Origin: Ophiothrix spiculata
Taxonomy: Eukaryota; Echinodermata; Ophiuroidea; Amphilepidida; Ophiotrichidae
Reading direction: 5' to 3' (one strand)
Assembly (NCBI GenBank): GCA_000969725.1
Contig: JXSR01S017602.1
DNA: 33,064 bases
Part shown: piece after piece, positions 13,401 to 19,400 of the stretch
How the letters are laid out: each line of letters opens with the position of its first letter
Numbering within the stretch: the first letter of the stretch is position 1
Program-made: the position numbers and the translations under genes
Notes under the pieces: model-generated
The model's input: only the letters and a program-made list of their open reading frames with translations
What the model was told of the DNA's origin: nothing
Databases searched by the model: none

Positions 13401-16400
13401 TATTGCTACTATGCCGCTCTTAAGTAACGTAATTTTATGGTTTATTTTTTAACGAAAAAGTTTGAAGGTTAACTTTGATTTTATTCAAAACTTACAAGGG
13501 CTGTACCCTTTACATTTGTTAATACCCGTCTTAAAGTCAAACAAGTCATATCTTTTGTCCAGTCTGTCAAGTGTGAAATTACCCCGCTGTATTGATTCGT
13601 CTTTTCAGCATACAAATAAGTTTGGCCTACCATTCCAGTATGTTTTCCATACTGGAATCCATTTCTATCATAAGTGGCAGTGTTGGAACTTCAATCCACA
13701 ACCTCTACTTTAGCTTTTCTGCAATATACTCAATTTGTACTCCACTAACAAGGAAATGGGTATGGTTCAGGGCAAAGTTGAAACAAAAGCTTTATTTACT
13801 GACATCAGTGGTGTCTATTTCTTCAGTGTTTAGCCATATCTGACAATTATGTGCATGTCACTTCTGCACAAACACGTGTTGATAATTTTAAGCTTCTTAG
13901 TACTGTCACTTTGATGAGTAGTAACAAGGTGGGTCAAGAATCTTGCTATGGGCTCAATGCTGAGGTGACCTTACTTGGAATTGAAAGGTTTTAACTATTA
14001 CACCATCATGCCCCATTAAGTTACAGTATTCTTTTTTTATATAGGAAACAGCCAGAAATGAAGGTGAAAACCCAGCGTCCATCTCCCACGCAAGATGAGC
14101 CAGAAGAAGATACTCCTCCACCTGATATACAAGACCCAAGACACTACCAAGAAATCTTCCAGCCTAAAAGTAGATTATGTGAGTATTAGACCACCCCTAC
14201 ATACATGGTATACAAGACCCAAGAAATCTTTCAGCCTAAAAGTAGATTATGTGAATATTTGATCACCCCTACACACCTGGTGTAAAAAAACCGAAGACAT
14301 TACCAAGATATCTTCCAGCCTAAAAGTAGATTATGTGAGTATTAGATCACCCCTACATACATGGTATACAAGACCCAAGAAATTACCAAGAAATCTTCCA
14401 GCCTAAAAGTAGACTATGTGAGTATCAAAACGAGCCATCGTATCTCTCTGATAAAATAGACTGTTTAGGGTTTCAGAAATTTGAATTTGTGCTCATTTTA
14501 CCAAAATAATTTTAATCAAATGCTGTTTGTATGATTTTTAAATGTAGAGGAAAGTTGTTACGTAATGAAAGTTACATTTGTTTTTTGAAATTTCACAATA
14601 TATTTTAAAGACTAAGTCATATGTAGAAATCTTAAATGCTTTTATCTACCAGAAGTAGAATTTGTTTATTGAATTTTAACTTTCAGCCAGTCATTGAGCA
14701 TGCAAAATTTGACTTATATTAGGCAAAAACAAAAAACAAGTATGTTTCCCGTGCGCCGCGCGCATTTCGTTTTGGTGTCATATATTTGCGCATTTCATTT
14801 TTTGTATTTGATATTTTAGCAAAAATTAAAATAGCCAATTTGATAAAAAGAATGGGGAAAATTGCAAAAATTTTACTAAATAAGTGTTTTCTTTTCAACA
14901 AAAACTTGAAACCGGACAGGTTTCTTACTGAAAAAATCATCCCCCATGCGGATTTTCAATCAAAATTTGCCTTAGAATCTCTTGAACAATTGAAAAAAAA
15001 TAAAATAAAAAAACGCATTTCACATTTAGGTTTTTTGACCACCTACAGGAAACAAACTTTTTTTTTTTTTGCCTTAGGGGAGGAAAAACAAAACCCAAAC
15101 CAAAACAAAACTCTTAAACTTTTTCATGATTGTGCTTTAAACTAGGCAACATTTTTGACATGGTGCAGTTTTTACATATTTGTAAATGTGTTAGGTTTAA
15201 TTTATGAAGCAAAAAGGGGGAAAATAGAAAGACATTGCAGTGCTAATAAGCAACAATTTAACAGGTTTGTTTCTGAAAATGCAACAACAGTCCAGTCACT
15301 GTTTCTAAAACACATTTGACAAAATATGTGTTTCATAAAGACTTTGTTGCAGTTTCTATTTAACATTTTCCTGTATTTTTTCAGCCCATTCCCCAACTAG
15401 ACAAGATGAGCCTTTCCCAGCCCCACTTGATGACCAACCAGCACCCTTCTCCAATAGAGCACCATCAACGGCTGTCTCCAATAGAGAACCACCAGCTCCT
15501 GCCTCCAACCGAGCCCCACCAGCTACAGCAGTCGCTTACCACCCTCCTCCATCGGCCCATCCAGATCCAACACCCTCCATTCGCAAGTCTCTACCTACAG
15601 CATCCGTTCCACCAAGCACTCAGCGTGCGCAGAGGAAGTCACCGACGCAAAACCAGAACCCGCCAGAACCCAAATTGGCAACTAAAGAGCAGACCATTAT
15701 ACCATCGGACAGGAACGAACCTGCTGGTCTTGATATGAATGCATTCTTACCAGTAAGTACTATGTTAAATGTAAAACTGTTTTGTTTTCTATCTGCTAAA
15801 GTTTGAATATTTATGATATAAGGATAGATTTTCAAGAAGAAAATAACTGAAACAGACCTAGTCTCACTAAATCTCTCGTTCGAAAATTACAAAATGCAAC
15901 AAAGTCCAGTTATATCAAGAACCGGGGATTATACTTAATTAATAACCTGCGTAATAGCGCGATCCAAACTAATAAGATTATTTCTACTTTTACGCAAACA
16001 CTGCGCGGTCATTATCAGGTAACAATGACTTCTTATAATGACCCGCGTATGTGATGTCATTAGCGCTTAATGCGTTTTCTAATAAAACGCCCATCAAGCA
16101 CGCATATTCACCCCACACACGCGCGATTATCATATTACGCGATGATCGTCATACTTGGACTGATCGAAATTATCTTATGGGAATAAGTAGACCTTTAAGT
16201 AAGAAATCATTTTAATAAAGTATTTCTTCATAAAATTATACATGAAAGGCATTAAAAATGTNNNNNNNNNNNNNNNNNNNNNNNNNNNNNNNNNNNNNNN
16301 NNNNNNNNNNNGCATTAAAAATGTCAAAAGAGCGGTTATTAATGACAATAATTACTTTGCACCATCTATTTTTCGGTCATTGTGTGAATTCGTCGGTGAT

Positions 16401-19400
16401 TGTTTTGGACCTTGGTATTTTTCATCGCTCCCTCAGAAAAATACGTCAGTCCCAAAACAATCACCTCAGAATTCACAAAATGACCTAAAAAAGATGGTGC
16501 GCAATTATTATTGTCTAAGTAATCGCTTGCCATGAGTGTTAATGACTTGGGGGTGCTGGTTTGAATCCACGTAACAACAATCCTTTTCACTCATCTTTAT
16601 CTGAGAAAAAAATAGAAAATCCATTAATAGTCAGTAGGATTAAGTAAAGAATTTGTTGTTGTTTTTAGCTCTATTTAAGTGCCACAAAATTAACTCTGAA
16701 ATACTCTACTAAGATAAATTGCATCTCTCAGAATAATTAAAGATTAAATAAAAAATAAATCTATCATTTTGCATGTTAAAATGTACTGGTATATATTATT
16801 TTGAGCAATGGATGCCAGCATAATCACAAATTTGTGCATCCATGATTTTCATAACAAAAATCATCTTTTATTTTGAAAAGTACACCCCATTCAATCTTAA
16901 TATGTTCCAATCAATTCAGAAGAGACCAGCGTTTTTTTGTGTGCATTCAAATTGTGCTGTCTTATTTAAAGCGTATAATGAGTGTATCAATTATTGTTAT
17001 GACCTTTATTCAAAACGCTCTTGACTAACAATGTATCTGCTCCTTCTTTTGCAGCCAAATATGCAAGGGGCTGCCGAGGAGGCTCCCAGTCAGAGGAAAC
17101 AGAGTGAGTCTGAGATGATGCAATCCATACAAAAAGGCCACAACTCCATGTGTGCTGTGTTAAGTAGTAGGAACAAAAACTTGGACGTCATCAGAGCAAT
17201 ATGGACAGCTGGGGATTTCAAGGTGAGTAGCATCTCATAAATCCTTCCCATCTTTGAACCTATGAGTTGACATTACAGCACATGTCACTGTCTATAAACA
17301 GTTATTGTAATTTAAAATTACAATTTTCATTTTTCCTGATAAATTTTCTGCTAGTTTATTTTGCACCCATTCATTTTTAGTGGTCATGGTGATAATGTGT
17401 AAATTCTGAAAACTCTTAAGATATTGGACTCGTCCAGTGCCTCTTTACTCTATTTTGTAACCTTTAGTGTTTTCTTTATTTTATTTTTACAGACGGCCAT
17501 AGAATCTGCAATCAATATGAAGGACCAAGCCATTTTAGTTGATCTCATTAATATATTATGTCTTAAGAAGTAAGTGGTATTATAAATGTCTATTCAAGAT
17601 TCAAGACTTATTTTTTCCATAAGACATATACACAATATCAAAAATAGTATTATAATAATTTATATGACAAAAAATTAGTCTTACGGAGGAGTAGACCAGA
17701 AGGCCAGATGATAGTCTACCCCTTCAAAGAAATATTTGTTACAGAAAAAGAAAGTTCATGAATAGTTTAAGACAACACACAAAGGATGCTGCCCCAAAGA
17801 TGCAACTGAATATATGGTTCAATCATAATTTGGGATAAGAGATTTTTTGAGTTGGTTGCGGAAGTGCTTTGCAGTTTTAGCTGATTTTATCATATTGGGA
17901 AGGGAGTTCCACAGAATTGGCCCAGATGTGCGGATGCTACCATCAGCAAAATATTCATTTATGGTAACCATGCTAGGATTTGCACGCTACGATCAGCAAA
18001 ATATCTATTTATGGTAACCATATTAAATCAGTTCGGTGGAACTCACAAGTCGGATACGTATCCGAATTTAGATACTCCGTATCCAAATTCTGATACCCGT
18101 ATCTGAATTTGGATTAAATACAGCGCACCATACTGGTATGTATGAAGGTCAATAACATTATCATCATTTGTCATCTAAATTCTAAGAATGTTTTGGCCAA
18201 ATTATTTTGCCTTCTGTGATAAGGAGATGTTTCGAAGCTGTCCCGCTGGAATTGCACAGATGGAAATGACATTTCCACAGATAAATTTATCATAAATGCA
18301 AGAAAGATGTTCTACATGTACTTGCCAGCTTGCGCTAACGATTTGTTTCCTGCGCTATGACAGGCGTTTCAGAATTCAGATACCCCTCCATATCCTTATT
18401 CTGATATGGGTATCACAATTTGGATACAAAATGTACGTGGGTATCCAAATTTGGATACATATCCGAATTGTGAGTTCCGCCGAACTGAAATTACATATAA
18501 AAGTACAAGGAGCACTTCATTTTTATCTGAAATTTGAAACTGAAACTTCTATATTGATTATCTTTCATAGGAAAGTAAAAAGTTAATATTGAAAGATTGG
18601 AACATATTTTTTTAATTCAATTAATAGTTTGACAACAGGATGACTAATCTTCACCAATTTATGTAAATTATAATTTATTTATTTTTTCTCCCTATGTACA
18701 GATCACTATGGACACTTGATTTGTGTGTGATATTATTACCCAAAATCAAGGAGTTAATCACCAGCAAATATGAAAAGTAAGTTAATTGCAAGAGATAATC
18801 TTAATCTTATAATGATATAAGAGATTGTTCTTTTGTAGAATTGTTTAAAAATATGTACATGTATTTAGCTAATTGTAGCAATTGAGAAAATATATCTCTT
18901 TGATATGAATAAAAGAGAGATGGTATATAACTGGTCTCCTAGCTGTATGAATGAAATGGACTACTGAAACTGTATGCACGGCACGCTTTAGAAAGGGTGG
19001 GTCTAGAAAAATATAAAAAAATGTCAAAAGGTGGGGTTCAGAGAATGTCCATAATAAAGAGTGCCTTGATAAAACGGGTGTGTCTGAAATATAAAGGTTA
19101 GCCTTCTTACCCTTTGACTGAAATTGAAATTATGTTGAGAAGCTCCAAGGATCAGGATGAGTGATACAAGGTATTTTTTTCACCATTTATGCTTTCTTCA
19201 TTGCTGAGCTAGGCTTAATCAATGAACCAAAGTAGGATGAATTCAGTACTCCTATAATCAGTATGAAAAACTTATCATAGTTTTAAAAGGGTTGGCTCAG
19301 AGACCTTTCAGTATAAAGGGTGTCTGGATAAAAAGAGTGGGGTTCAAACCCCACTGCATATAGTGACTGAGATACAGAGACAGACTGCCAAGAGACAAAG

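Larger units (their letters stand above)
17589..18028 (-). mobile_element. LINE 3' fragment (RT C-terminus, 3' UTR, tail)
   Basis: On the minus strand, 17986-17819 reads [40 protein letters not shown] and [19 protein letters not shown]. The block S-I-R..G..LWNSLP....K..K..F...LK is the usual end of CR1/L2/Jockey-type reverse transcriptases. After the stop, ~230 bp of 3' UTR end in a ttgaatcttgaat tail at about 17589, typical of such LINEs. Upstream (17987-18022) a ~51-bp segment is repeated out of frame. A 5'-truncated dead copy. Confidence 0.75.

Noticed and set aside
13632..13658. Perfect hairpin as a transcription terminator
   Set aside because: Bacterial-type terminators do not apply in a eukaryotic intron and there is no T-run after it.
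15406..15738. 110-codon ATG-initiated open frame on the plus strand
   Set aside because: It overlaps katanin exon 7 in another phase; the phase-consistent frame carries the conserved p80 islands.
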